A stretch of 64,000 bases of DNA. Source: Clarireedia homoeocarpa (taxonomy: Eukaryota; Ascomycota; Leotiomycetes; Helotiales; Rutstroemiaceae). Positions within the stretch are counted from its first letter, which is position 1. Every line of letters begins with the position of its first letter. Below the pieces are notes generated by a model. It was not told the origin of the DNA. It saw only the letters and a program-made list of their open reading frames with translations, and did no database searches. The translations under genes and the position numbers were made by a program. The DNA is taken from contig LNKV01000038.1 of NCBI GenBank assembly GCA_001465935.1, positions 690,176-754,175 on the forward strand, in the 5' to 3' direction. This document shows positions 21,720 through 32,734 of this stretch, one piece after another.

Positions 21720-22931
21720 ATTAACTAGACTAGCCTAGAACCCATTTTGCTTATTGTAAAAATCGAATTTTGTGATTGCCCGACGAAGTCATGAACGAGG
21801 AGTGATCTGATATCCTTTTCAAGCTCAGGCTTGCTCGTTTTTGATGGACTGAACTTAGCAGAACAAATGTAGGAATCTGTTGACTCAAATCTGGTACTTG
21901 AGCAGGCGGCTAGTCGGCCCTTATCTCTAAATACCTCTAAATCATAGTGTCATCTGAAATACGTTAGTTGGTTGATGCAGTAGTCGAGGGGAAATTACAG
22001 CTTTCCGTCAGGATAATGAGGAGAAAACTTAAATGCCAGAAGTAAAAATAGAGGTATAAAACTATTTTACAAAACTTTGCTTTGTTGACCAAAGAAAACC
22101 ATTAAAAGAGAATAGAGGTAAGATGGTTTTGTAAATAGAATAGTTGCTTTTATAGATTTCAGAATAATTTTTATTCCCTTGGTGATTTAACTTCCTTCTT
22201 TACTTCCTTTCATCCCCCATACTGTTTCATTGCTCTTAGATATATCAATTTGATTTACCATAGGCCCACGCCAGTCTCCCATCTGAACATCATTCTACAC
22301 CAGCTTTTCTCTCTAGTTTCTACTATACTCTACCAAATTTGTCTCTCTTGTTCATACTACCTTCTATCATTCTCCTATCTATTCTAACCTCATTAGTATC
22401 TTTGAAATTCTTCTTTGTTGCCTAGCATATAATTCAGACTATATCTACTCCACACAAGCAAGTTAAACTATGCAAATGGTGTCAAAACCAAAACCATTAT
22501 AGAAGGCACTTCCCATAACGACACCACAGATATAAGAAACGATACTGTGTAGACTTAAGGTCACTACAGACATAGGAAAGTATCACCATGAAATAGAAAC
22601 AGGAGCAAAGCACGTTACCAAGCAAGATCTTCTGATAATTGTGAGACATGCCAGATTAAGAATTGTAGGAAGCCAATTTTCAGTCATTTGGGAATGTATT
22701 TATAAAGGACAGATTTTTTTTGATAGGTATTTGATCAGATGAACGAGAAGTTCGCTCTTTTATGTTTGTAGAATTGTTTTATCAAAAGCAACTGTTCCGA
22801 AACATAGATAAGTCAGTGAATTTGAGCAAGGGAGAAAGTTGTAGAACAAGATACAGAATCCCAATCAGATGTCGAGTGAACCGTACGAAGGTGGTGAAGC
22901 TTCTGGTGGAGCTTTTAGTAGAGCTTGAGAT
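21720..22931. other. AT-rich intergenic stretch
   Basis: No supported gene. Contains short direct repeats (GAGCTTCTGGTGGAGC-like) at about 22897-22975, overlapping the next ORF's 3' end. Confidence 0.45.
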
Positions 22932-23336
22932 TCACTCTTCTCGTTCTCCTTGTGATAGAGCTTCTGGTAGAGCTTGGCTTCCACTCTTTTCGAATTTCCC
23001 CTCCGCCAAAATTTTCAACTCGTTCCATAGTTTCTGTTCTTTCTTATGCGTCTTCAATACTTCTTTCTTAATCTCCATCCCCTTCATTTTCTTCTCATCT
23101 ACCACTTTCCATTGCTTGAGCTCCTGATCCATATGGTTCAGCGGCGGATAGGTGATATTACCTTGCAGCTCAAGTAGAGCATTGATATCACCTGCTATCT
23201 CAAGCAGAATATCATTGACCTCGTAAGTTATTTCTGGGAGGAATAGATACTGAATACTAGATAGTGTAATCGCAGACAGTGTAGGACTTATTATTTGCAG
23301 TATTTTTTGCATACACCCCATTATAGTGATATACAT
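22932..23336 (-). CDS. Hypothetical 134-residue protein with charged C-terminal helix
   Basis: Open frame MYITIMGCMQKILQIISPTL... with a mildly hydrophobic N-terminal third. An acidic middle (EITYEVNDILLEIAGDINAL) and a Lys/Glu-rich predicted coiled helix (DQELKQWKVVDEKKMKGMEI) follow. It ends EALSQGEREE. Composition is protein-like and amphipathic throughout, unlike the shadow ORF on the plus strand. No family is recognised. It shares AT-rich surroundings and strand with the frame-switch locus but no clear sequence similarity. Confidence 0.4.
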   Translation of the reverse strand: MYITIMGCMQKILQIISPTLSAITLSSIQYLFLPEITYEVNDILLEIAGDINALLELQGNITYPPLNHMDQELKQWKVVDEKKMKGMEIKKEVLKTHKKEQKLWNELKILAEGKFEKSGSQALPEALSQGEREE

Positions 23337-24540
23337 GGATTCTTGAAGATATATACCCAGTAAAATTGTTGGATTCTATACCACTAACACTACTCAGTTT
23401 CAATTGAAATACTACTAATATTAGCAATATACGGAAATAATAGAATACTCGATGGAATGTAAAGCCTTTAGCTGGTTGCCTTTAGCAGAGAGAAAGCAGG
23501 CAGAGGGGAGAGGAGAGGACCAGGGCTCCTTTCCCTAGCTTCACAATTACCTAATCAGGAAGTTCAAATTCCTGAACTCTTAGGAATATACTACATTCCG
23601 ATATTTCAGTATATCCTCAATATTACTAATCTTGGCGAATACCTACGTATATAAGTGATATCGAATTACTACTGTGTGTTCAACGGGCCGGCCGATGATT
23701 CCGGGCAGATGCAACCACTATATCACGGCTATATATGTGATCACCGTATCACGGGCATGTGATCACTGTATCCCGGGTAAAGGGCATATACTGGGGTGTG
23801 GGTTGGCTTACCAAAACCCTTGGCATCAAGGTCACAACAATGGTGATCTAATGCTCTGTGGGTTTCTTGGTAATGCCTGATTCTCATTGTGCTATGGACT
23901 CGAGGCGATACTATATAGACTTACTCTCTTGTACTAACTACGGGAATGGCTTCATTGTTCAGTCAATTGTTTGACTCCTGTATTCTCTCCCGTAGCCTCA
24001 TTGATTTAAGTCCTCCCGTAGTCCATTCATTCCGACATGGGGAGACAAATTAGCTAGACAGAATAAGGGCCTTTGCCCTTCGTACGAAGGGTATAAGAAG
24101 AGTAGTTGAATCCTGTAGTTTAGAGAATCAAGACGATTTACACATTTACACTTGACCTACGTACAGCACGTGGTTCAGGGTGTTCCGGGTAACTCTCGTC
24201 CAACATGTGATATCACCGTGACGTACGTTTCTTTACCGGGACGTCCCAACAACTACGTACATACGTAGGTATACAGGCCTCAATATCAGTCACCGTATCA
24301 CTGATCGTATACTAAGTCCTACGCTGCAAAGGGTTGCCCAAATAGATAATTGGTGTAGGAGATACCGTCCATCGGAAGCCTCTGTTCTCCAATTTATATA
24401 GGGAAAAGCATCGTATATTCAGTGTTTATCTGTGACAGAACAATGCTTCTCTATCTCTTTGTTCTCCGTCTCTGTGTTCTCTATCTCCAAATTATTCACC
24501 TTCATCTCTTTTCTCCTCATCTCCAGATTCCCTCAAGTCT
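23337..24540. other. Gene-poor stretch with short dispersed motifs
   Basis: No gene supported. Repeated TGATCACYGTATCMCGGG motifs occur at 23739-23779, and ACGTAC/TACGTA motifs at 24160-24270. Probably decayed non-coding sequence. Confidence 0.4.
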
Positions 24541-24594
24541 GTGAAAAAGGTGACGCCACTTCGCAATAACAATCGAGGCTTATATTTTAGTTTC
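24541..24594 (+). repeat. Small hairpin repeat, copy A (partial)
   Basis: Begins GTGAAAAAGGTGACGCCACT and contains GGCTTATATTTTAGTTTC. It aligns with copies at 24624-24687 and, inverted, 28433-28492. Confidence 0.6.
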
Positions 24595-24623
24595 CTATAT
24601 CCGCTTAAGCCGAACTTCTAACG

Positions 24624-24687
24624 GTGAAAACCTCAAAGTGACACTACTTTTGAGAAGTGATAATCTACGCTTATATTTTGGTTTCAC
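24624..24687 (+). repeat. Small hairpin repeat, copy B
   Basis: About 64 bp with short terminal inverted repeats GTGAAA and TTTCAC, a CACTACTTTTGAGAAGTG internal hairpin and the shared CGCTTATATTT block. Confidence 0.65.
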
Positions 24688-25065
24688 AAGATATTCTTCC
24701 GCCTACCCCTACAACTGTCGCGGAAAACACCCGCTCATCCCCCAGATCGTGCGAATATAGCAGCACTGCTAGGGACACTACAAGTACAGCCTCCCCGGAC
24801 CCCGTACTCACCCAGTGAAAGGAATTATCTTAATCCAATAGTAGGTTATGTAGAGTATATGGAGGAAGATGAGGTAGATCTGCCCGTAGGGAAATGAGAG
24901 AAGGAAGGTAGACGGGATAAAATGATAATAAGGAGGGTAAAAGCCAAGGTAGTAGTTAAGGGCTATGATCTGGAATAGTGGGGTAGACGGAGGTTGAAGA
25001 CGGAGGTAGTGGGTCTTCGGATAGATGCATCGGTACATTGACCCACATTTGTTCTAGAATCGTTC

Positions 25066-25153
25066 TACTATCTCCCCCCATGAATAAAGGTTAATTGTTG
25101 CTGTCTCACCACATAAAAATTTAACCTTTATTTAGTTATAGGGGGAGATAGTA
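25066..25153. repeat. Foldback element with TACTATCTCCCCC ends
   Basis: 88 bp with perfect 13-bp terminal inverted repeats (25066-25078 and 25141-25153) and an inner inverted pair AATAAAGGTTAA/TTAACCTTTATT. It ends in TA on both sides, as expected of MITEs that target TA. No coding capacity. Confidence 0.7.
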
Positions 25154-25878
25154 TGTATCTAGCGCTAGCATGAGCTTGTTTACCGGCACATACCATTTGC
25201 CGAATACATATTAGGGATTACGGCTTCGCAATGCTTGTTGCGACATCTTGCAAGTTATAGCAAAATGAATGTCAGCATGCATATAAGGTTACGAAGATAT
25301 CATGGCAGGAGACAACACAAGAATATTGCTCCCATGACTCCCTAAAGATCCGTCATTGATATGGCTGTTACTTGTTGAATTTGCTATTCTTGTGCCGCAT
25401 ACCCGCTATCCGATGTGATCTAAATATCACCCTGAACGTTGACATACGGTGATGGTTGCACACGCAACATCAATTGTCGTCATCCCTGCAAGATTTCAAC
25501 ACTTATCGGATGCTTTTCCACGATGGAGAAAGAGGTTGGTAAAGTTCATACATGCAGGCGGTCAATGCAACTGCATCTAGGAAATGCCTCCCCAATCATA
25601 CAGCCACTTTAAACAAATTGTTCATAATATTGTATCGGGTGATTTCATATCCGTTTGTTTGTACAACTCTTTGGTGCACACCTTTTCAAATCCATGTGGA
25701 GCAGAACTGGATAATAATGGCCAGTTTTTCATGGAAGAGGGGTAGTTATCCGATCCGACTTCCGCTAGTGCCGCCGCTGCCGAAACATGTATGAATGGAC
25801 CATTGAAGATCTGCAGGAATATTCGGAAAATGACTCCTGACCCCGCAGGCAGAAGATTACGCTGATTGAAATAGCAGG
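25154..25878. other. Upstream region of the P450
   Basis: No gene supported. Holds the P450 promoter at its right end. Confidence 0.5.
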
Positions 25879-25955
25879 TATAAAGAGGTTGAGAATTCTG
25901 GTGGTCCCATACTATGCAGCTTCAATTGAGCTTTCAGTCTTCTCTCTTCGTTTGA
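25879..25955 (+). promoter_or_regulatory. TATA box and 13-codon upstream ORF of the P450
   Basis: TATAAAG at 25879-25885 is followed by an upstream ATG at 25914 that opens a 13-codon ORF ending TGA at 25953-25955, 18 nt before the P450 start. If transcription begins before 25914 this uORF would lower P450 translation; the start site is not known. Confidence 0.4.
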
Positions 25956-25973
25956 CCTGGAGAAAATCAAAGT

Positions 25974-27632
25974 ATGCAGTTACTAACTCTCGCATTGGTT
26001 GCGGTGGCCTTGCCCATTCTTTACTTTATTTCTATTTGCTTCTACAACGTCTTTTTACATCCTTTGAGATCATACCCTGGGCCAAAACTATGGGCGGCCA
26101 CTGATATACCACTGATTTATTGGAGGTTGATGGGATGTCTTCCATATAAGCTCAAAGAACTGCATGACAAATATGGAAGTGTTGTTAGAGTTGGGCCAAT
26201 GTATTTGGATTATAACTCATCAACAGCGTGGGAACAGATATATGGATTTGCGAAGAACGGAAAAGGAAATTTCCGTAAGGACCTAAGAGACCGAGTGCTA
26301 AAAGAGGATCATCTCAATATGTGAGCTTTCCAATATCTCCAAATAAAAGCTTCTAGGACTAATTCGTCTCCAAAAACAAGAATCACTGCAGGTCCTGAAG
26401 ATCATCGAAGGTTCCGCCGCCTTCAATCACATGCGTTTTCCGAAAAATCGCTGGCTGCCCAAGAACCTCTTATGCAAGACTACACTAAGCAATTTGTTGA
26501 CGGACTCATCAAGTTTTCGTCCAAATCCACAGATCATAGTATCAACCTCGGCCGCTGGTTCAACTTTGCAACTTTTGACATAATCGGTGATCTCGCCTTC
26601 GGTGAACCTTTCGGCTGTCTTAAAACTGGAATTATGCATCCATGGATTGAAGTGCTTCTCACAATGTTCAAAGTTGTTACCTACATAACCGAGGCAGGCA
26701 AATTCCCACCGATTGGACCCTTCCTGGTACGTTGTGTTCCAGAAGATATAAGGTATAAGCTTGAGCACCATATAGAACTTGCTAGGGAGAAAGCCGAGCG
26801 CAGGATGGCGACAGAGACTGATAGACCTGACTTCATGTCTTATATTTTGAGATACAACGATGAAGACAATGGAATGACGCCCGAAGAAATCAAGGAAAAT
26901 GCCAACGTCTTAATCGGTGCTGGAAGTGAAACGGTAATTACCCTTTACATTTGATATCACACTTCCAAAACTCCACAAACTCACATAATTTAGACCGCTT
27001 CACTGCTCAACGGCGTAACATACTTTCTGCTTCAGAACCCGACGATACTTCACAACCTCACCGTTGAGCTTCGAAGCACATTTAAGTCTCCCACCGAGCT
27101 AACGCTTCAATCCCTCGCATCCTGCAAATATCTCAATGCAGTTCTCGAAGAGGGTCTCCGGATGTATCCACCTGTCGCCACAACTCTTCCGCGCTTCAGT
27201 CCTCCAGGTGGAGCCACGATCGAGGGAAAATATGTACCAGGCGGTGTAACCGTCGGCGTCAACCACTGGTCCGCCAACTATTCAGCCAGTAATTTCTCCG
27301 AACCATATACTTTCCACCCTGAGCGATGGCTGAACGCTGAACACGTCTCGGAACTGAAGCAGAAGTTTCCTGAAATGGCCCAGGAGCTTCTCAGTCCGGA
27401 GAGATTTGCCAACGATGACAGAAAAGCAAGACAGCCATTTAGCTATGGCCCGGCTAACTGTATTGGGAAGAATTTGGCATACGGAGAGATGCGGCTCCTG
27501 TTAGGGAGTTTGGTCTGGGGTTTCGATATGGAGGGCGGTGAAGGTGCCGATACTTGGTTGGCGCGGAACGAGACATATGGCCTTTGGTTGAAACCGGAGT
27601 TGAATGTCAAGTTGACGAGGGTCAACGTGTGA
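25974..27632 (+). CDS. Cytochrome P450 monooxygenase, CYP65-like
   Basis: Exons 25974-26320, 26381-26933 and 26994-27632 give 512 residues, the usual length. Both introns are 60 nt. The first must use the CAAG acceptor at 26380 rather than the following CAG to give NIITAGPEDHRRFRRLQSHA in frame. An N-terminal membrane anchor (LLTLALVAVALPILYFISIC) is followed by a Pro-rich hinge (RSYPGPKLWA). The I-helix motif AGSETT lies at about residue 296, ExxR (EGLR) at 353-356, PERW near 409, and the haem loop FSYGPANCIG with Cys456. The FNFATFDIIGDLAFGEPFG segment is typical of the CYP65/isotrichodermin C-15 hydroxylase-benzoate hydroxylase group. It is an endoplasmic-reticulum enzyme needing a P450 reductase. 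The substrate is unknown. Confidence 0.92.
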
Positions 27633-27796
27633 GCTCGTAGAGGCGTGAACATTGTCCGGAAGCCCCCTAGTTTCTTCTATGGCAGCTCTTCGGTTCCAAT
27701 CCTGGGATGTTTCAGACATCCAGTACACAAGAAAACAAATCCTGTCCTTGAAAATAGAACCCTGACACCTTAATATTTTGTATTTATCAATATCAA

Positions 27797-28320
27797 TCGT
27801 TCCAAACCCGAAGGAGAAACTCTAACCCTCAAAAGCCCATGATAATCATTCTGCGGCCTCGCAAACTTGAATTCCTCTTTCGTCCAGCCCTTTGTCCCAG
27901 ACTTCAAACCTAACCTCTCCCCTTCCCGTTGACAAGAGTCCTCAGTTAAAGTCTGCAATAACCAGCGTATCCCCATCCATCAAGACATTAGTCCGGTGAA
28001 GATCTCAATGAATAAGGTTCAAACCGTGGAGATGCCGCATACCGCTCTCAATCATCCGCAAAAGAATGTCTGCGTTGAAAGGGCGGGAGTCCCTAGTACC
28101 TCTGTCTTTCGAATTCATGCCGCACTTGACAAAACAAAAGCCCTTTATTTTATCATCCTCAACGATACATCCAATGTATTGCGCGATACTAGGGTGGCCA
28201 ACCGCGCTCAATGCCTCGCAGACTTCCGTCTCATGCAACAAGAGACTACTAAACTCTGTAGAGGTCTCTGTGTCGCTGTAAATAGCAGACTAGGTGTCTT
28301 CACATAACGGTCCTTCGGTG
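27797..28320 (-). pseudogene. Protein-kinase-fold pseudogene
   Basis: Minus-strand fragments line up with fungal small kinase-like proteins: YVKTPSLLF, then HETEVCEALSAVGHPSIAQY, IGCIVEDDKIKG, a catalytic-loop region (GMRHLHGLNLIH-stop-DLHRTNVLMDGD), a DFG-region VIADF, and GLKSGTKGWTKEEFKFARPQ. At least three lesions are visible. There is a frame change between the first two fragments near 28255, a TGA (28007-28005) inside the catalytic loop, and a 7-base AACTGAG-like insertion after ADF near 27950. No intron explains them. Family members are usually intact short kinases of unknown role, often amplified in fungal genomes. A hairpin repeat abuts the 5' side. Confidence 0.75.
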
Positions 28321-28432
28321 AAGGTTCAAGCGCTCCTGTGAAGTGCGGCAGGCACGGCGGCCAGATTTGCGAAGTTGGGATCGGAATAAGGTCAAGTTCA
28401 AAGGGAATCGATTTTGGAAGTGGGGAGGTAGT

Positions 28433-28492
28433 GTGAAATATAAGCCGTAATTGCCACTTCTCTAGAAGTGGCGTCACTTTTGGAGTTTTCAC
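28433..28492 (-). repeat. Small hairpin repeat, copy C
   Basis: Inverted relative to the copies at 24541 and 24624. Contains a nearly perfect hairpin GCCACTTCTCTAGAAGTGGC and the GTGAAAAC/TTTCAC ends. Confidence 0.65.
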
Positions 28493-29832
28493 AGGTAGCG
28501 ACGATGAGTAATCGCATAGTGAGATTAATCACCTTCCCTGGGTATAATCTTGATGTTGGAAAATACAAGGTGTTCGTTCTTTCTAACGAATATTTTGTTT
28601 TTGCTCACAGACTTCCATGTTCTACTCCCATCAAGTATACTAGTCGAGGCGATCAAGCTTAATTGACCGAATATACTAGCGAATAAAGACACTGCTGGGG
28701 CGCGGAAAGGCTGTACTGCAACACAATGCTGATGCTCATGATCGAACAGCTTATGTTTCCTGATGACTCATCTTTGCATCCTGCAACTGGTGAACAACGT
28801 AAATAAGATCTAGCCTGGAATTCGCAGCGGTGGAAAGAAGAGCTCATGCAGCAAGCACGAAAATCACCCAGCCGGCTGGACGAAAGGATCGCTGATATTA
28901 CTTACTACCTTTTCCGCCATGCAAGACGTGAACTTCATGCGATATGTAGCTGCTAACGAATGCAAGCGTGCTGCACTTTCACACCCGTGATGATAGATAG
29001 TCGGCAGCGGGAGTTTCCACAGGAAGTTCTCTGGCTGGGGATGAGACACAGAGGATGATTCAATTTGACCTCTATTGACACTTGAGCGGAATTGCTCGAG
29101 AAACCCGATACTGCGGGAGTGGATTCGAGCACACGGAAACTGGATTGCTAAGCTCCCTACCACTGCACTATGTATTGCAGAATATGGGTTTTCAGTCGTA
29201 ATGCCTGAAAATATAAGTTGGCCAACTGATGTTTGGGCTTAACATTGCGAAAGGTTGGATTTTCAACGGTGAGAAAATAGCCCAGTTCTCGATTTATTAC
29301 TCGTAGATGCTATGTTACTCAACATTATTCGCCGCACAACTGCGTGCGACGTTCCTAGTTCTAATTAGGAAGTGATTGGCATCCCATCTCCTGTCGTCGA
29401 ATTCAACAACGTCTTGGCATCTCTGCATCACGCGTCAACATGGCGGAAAGCCGCCTGAACTCCCATAGAGCAGAGCAGAGCAAAGCAAAGCAAAGCAAAG
29501 CAGGGCTTTGGTGGTGAGGAGGACGCTCAGATTCTATGGCACCGAAGTTACCATTGATAGATCGGACCACGCCAAGAAGTGGGTGGGTGGTGGCGGCATA
29601 ACAAATCCTGATTCCTCTCGTGTAACTAACTATACTCCATATTCGACATCGATTTTATAAATCTCCGCGGGATAAATTCACCATCAGAGTGTCCAAGAGG
29701 AGAGGAGGATAAGATTGGCAGTGCCTCTCTCGATAAGACTCGGCTTCTGAGCATATACATTAGTAATTAATAGATCCCTTTCCTTTCCTATGTCTATACA
29801 ACTTCCCAAACACAAAACTACAAATAACCCCT
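28493..29832. other. Intergenic stretch with a tRNA-like relic and a (CAAAG)n run
   Basis: No gene supported. A tRNA-like stretch lies at 29113-29171 (minus) and a short CAGAG/CAAAG repeat at 29466-29501. The right end is the 3' flank of the ligase gene. Confidence 0.45.
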
Positions 29833-31551
29833 CTACTCCCCACCCCTATCCTTCCCCGTTGCCCACTCCCTCAGCACATTCTTCTTAATCTTCCCCGTAC
29901 TCGTCTTCGGCAACTCCGCCACAATCCTCACCTCCCTGGGCACCATAAACCTTCCCATGGTACTCTCCTCCTTCGCCCACCTCAGTATCTCCTCCCCCGT
30001 CAGTTTCCCCTCACCCCACCCCTCCTTTACCGTCACAAAAGCTAACGGACTCTCTCCCCACTGCTCATCCTTCACACCCACCACCCCCGCCTCCAATACC
30101 CCCTCATGCCTCGCTAGCGCCGCCTCCAGCGCCACACTACTAATATTTTCTCCCCCACTAATAATGATATCCTTCTGGCGATCCAAGATCTGCACACTGC
30201 CATCCGGATGCCAGACCGCCAGATCGCCGCTGTGGAGCGCGCCACCGTCGAAGAGTTTCTGCGTTGCGGCGGGATCTTTGTAGTATCCTTTTGCGCAGAG
30301 ATTACCGAAGAAGACAATCTCACCGATTTCTTTCCCGTCGCGGGCTACGGGTTCGAGGGACCCGGGAGGTTGATTGGTTTTGATGACACGGATGGGGAGG
30401 GAGGTGAGGAAACCGTGGCCTTGGCGTGCCATGAGTTTGTATTTCTCGCTGGGTTCTAACTCCTCCCATGCTGGTATGTGATATCCTTTCGTGGTTGGAC
30501 CGTATGTTTCCGTCATACCGTACACATGGACAGGATGGAGATTGAGATTCGTCATCGTCTCAAAAAGATGTGCTGTTGGTGGTGACGCAGCAACAGTGAC
30601 TCTGACCGGATTTTCGAGCTTCTCCGCTTCAGCCGCGGCGCAAAGAAGTGTGTTGACAGTCGGAGCCGCGTTGAAATGAGTGATCGGATGTTCTTTGAGA
30701 AGCTTCCATATCAACGGGTAGTTGATTTTTCGAAGACAGTAATGCGTTCCCCGCACTGCGGTAACGGCCCAAGGAAAAGTCCAGCCCACGGCATGGAACA
30801 TTGGTAAAGTCCAGAGATATCCACACCTACCCTTATGAAAATTCAACCCCGATTCCACCACATTTCCCAACGCAGCCAGATAAGCACCGCGATGCGTATA
30901 TACCACACCCTTTGGATTCGCCGTTGTCCCACTCGTGAACGGAATCGCTATCATACCATCTTCATCCTCACACTGCGCTTTCAACCCATCCCACCCCTTT
31001 CCTCCATTCTCTCTATCGAATTCCAACCCTTCCAGAACAGCAAGATCAAACTCGCCATCATCTTGATCCGTATCTAAATCAACAATGATTTTAACCTTTG
31101 GATTTCTCCTCCTAAACCCCTCCAACAAGCCCTCGAACTCTTTATCGACAATAATCGCATCCACCTCCGCAAACTCAAAAATATAAATAACATCGGCTTC
31201 CTTCAATCTATAATTCACCCCCACATTAACACCCCCAGCCGCCGCAATCCCAAAAATGCTCTCCAAATAAGCAGGGGTATTCGGACATAAAAGCCCTATG
31301 CGCGAGAGTTTGTGTTTGAGAAAATAGTACGCAAGACCACGCGCCCGGTCCGCAAATTCCTGGTAACTTCTCGTGAGCGATTGTCCATTGACCGTAGTAT
31401 GGTAGATGGCGGGAGCATCTGGTTCAATTGCTGCGGCGCGAGGAAGAAAGACGGTCGGTGAGAGTTGATGGATATGGTGTTTTGGAGCCGCTGGTTGAGA
31501 AGGAAATAGATGATTTGCCAGGCTCCTGAGACGAGAAGTTGCACCAGACAT
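29833..31551 (-). CDS. AMP-dependent acyl-CoA synthetase/ligase
   Basis: An intronless minus-strand gene of 572 residues from the Met at 31551 (MSGATSRLRSLANHLFPSQP). The frame stays open 48 codons further upstream to an ATG at 31695, but that extension lacks similarity to the family, so the internal Met is preferred. Core motifs are the P-loop TSGTTANPKGV (about 206-216), YGMTETYGP, the hinge SGDLAVWHPDGSVQILDRQK, SGGENIS, and the C-terminal catalytic lysine region LPKTSTGKIKK. Such enzymes activate a carboxylic acid with ATP and load it on CoA. The closest type is the medium-chain/aromatic acyl-CoA ligase family common in fungi. There is no C-terminal peroxisomal SKL-type signal. The Arg/Leu-rich N-terminus may target mitochondria. 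The substrate is unknown. Confidence 0.9.
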   Translation of the reverse strand: MSGATSRLRSLANHLFPSQPAAPKHHIHQLSPTVFLPRAAAIEPDAPAIYHTTVNGQSLTRSYQEFADRARGLAYYFLKHKLSRIGLLCPNTPAYLESIFGIAAAGGVNVGVNYRLKEADVIYIFEFAEVDAIIVDKEFEGLLEGFRRRNPKVKIIVDLDTDQDDGEFDLAVLEGLEFDRENGGKGWDGLKAQCEDEDGMIAIPFTSGTTANPKGVVYTHRGAYLAALGNVVESGLNFHKGRCGYLWTLPMFHAVGWTFPWAVTAVRGTHYCLRKINYPLIWKLLKEHPITHFNAAPTVNTLLCAAAEAEKLENPVRVTVAASPPTAHLFETMTNLNLHPVHVYGMTETYGPTTKGYHIPAWEELEPSEKYKLMARQGHGFLTSLPIRVIKTNQPPGSLEPVARDGKEIGEIVFFGNLCAKGYYKDPAATQKLFDGGALHSGDLAVWHPDGSVQILDRQKDIIISGGENISSVALEAALARHEGVLEAGVVGVKDEQWGESPLAFVTVKEGWGEGKLTGEEILRWAKEESTMGRFMVPREVRIVAELPKTSTGKIKKNVLREWATGKDRGGE

Positions 31552-32734
31552 ATTAAGGCCTTTGATGTAGTGTTCAAGCCCTTCCTTTGAGATAAAGATC
31601 GATGATTGCGAATCGGAGTGCAAAAATGCGGTGAAGCCTCCCTCGCTCTCCTCTATCAATGTGACCGTCGCGACCCGCTCTCTGGCGTGTATCAATGTTC
31701 ACCGGAATGTATCGATCTCACTATAACGCCCAGTAGTACTCTCAACGAAGGAAAAGAACGTCGAATAAAGAAGAGAGGTGATTCAAGACTACAAGTGCAA
31801 GTAAGAAAAGTTGTACATTTATAAACACAGACGTAACATTAACGCGACTCGCCAGCTGAATTGTCTGGCGTTATGAACTTAAAAGTTAAACCCCCGGTGG
31901 AGCTTTGTCTTACCCCAAGGCAGCCCAGCCTCGGTTGATAGAGACATACAGTATTCGTAGAATATTCGTAGAACGACGGGGAATGATTCCCCGCCCCGCC
32001 CGCGTGCCCGGATGGTACGGAATCGCAAATGCACTGTGATGAAACATTTCCTCAATCAGTATCTCAGGACCCAGGATAGTCGTGATAGACTCGCGAGTTT
32101 CTATACCCAACTTCGTTGCAATCTCGAATACAACAAGACACAAAGGCGGTGTTCGGAAAATCCCTAGGAAGCACATCATAGTGGCAGTCTCACAATGCAC
32201 ATGGATAGCGAGTCAGTCAAAAGGGAGCACTCCATACAACGGATTCCAGATCACAACACATGAATTCCGCAGCTCCTGTAGATTTCCTATCATCGTGGAG
32301 TTATATACTTGATGTAAAAACCCACTCCCAATTAGCCATGTCACCAGATTACCAATATTTACTCGTAGACCAATCCTCATTGATGCATTGCATAGAGTGG
32401 ATTTCATTACTATTTTCACAATTCCACATCCAATCCACAACACCCAACGCAATGTTTTCATCTCTTTGTTCTTACTGAAGGCTTTTCATTTTGCTATGAA
32501 CTGCATGCAAGACGAAGCAAAACACCACAGAGTTCCTTGCTCTATCAGACTCAATTCCGTTGTAGCATTTCCCACATGTCGTGTATGGTAATTGAATACC
32601 AGGCCCTGAGATCTACCCGTTACAGGTTGAACAAAGCATTGACGTTGAGATTTGTCGAAAAGAAGAAAACCGTTTAAACAACCCGATCCATCCACCCAGC
32701 AGCGCAAAATCACATCAAATAAAAATCAAAAACT
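31552..32734. other. Intergenic stretch
   Basis: Upstream region of the ligase and 3' flank of the ribosomal protein gene. Short ORFs (for example 31910-32200, minus) lack domains. Confidence 0.5.

Noticed and set aside
24890..25000. Copia-type reverse transcriptase relic (VKAKVVVKGYDLE-like translation)
   Set aside because: Only about 13 residues resemble the motif, with stops on both sides and no LTRs or other domains.
29113..29171. tRNA-like sequence on the minus strand (TAGTGCAGTGGTAG A-box-like, GCTCGAATCC B-box-like)
   Set aside because: Acceptor, anticodon and T stems do not pair; box spacing is about 3-4 nt short. At most a decayed tRNA or SINE fragment.
31552..31695. 48-codon N-terminal extension of the acyl-CoA ligase
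   Set aside because: Open and in frame, but it does not resemble the family and the internal Met is followed by the expected N-terminus.
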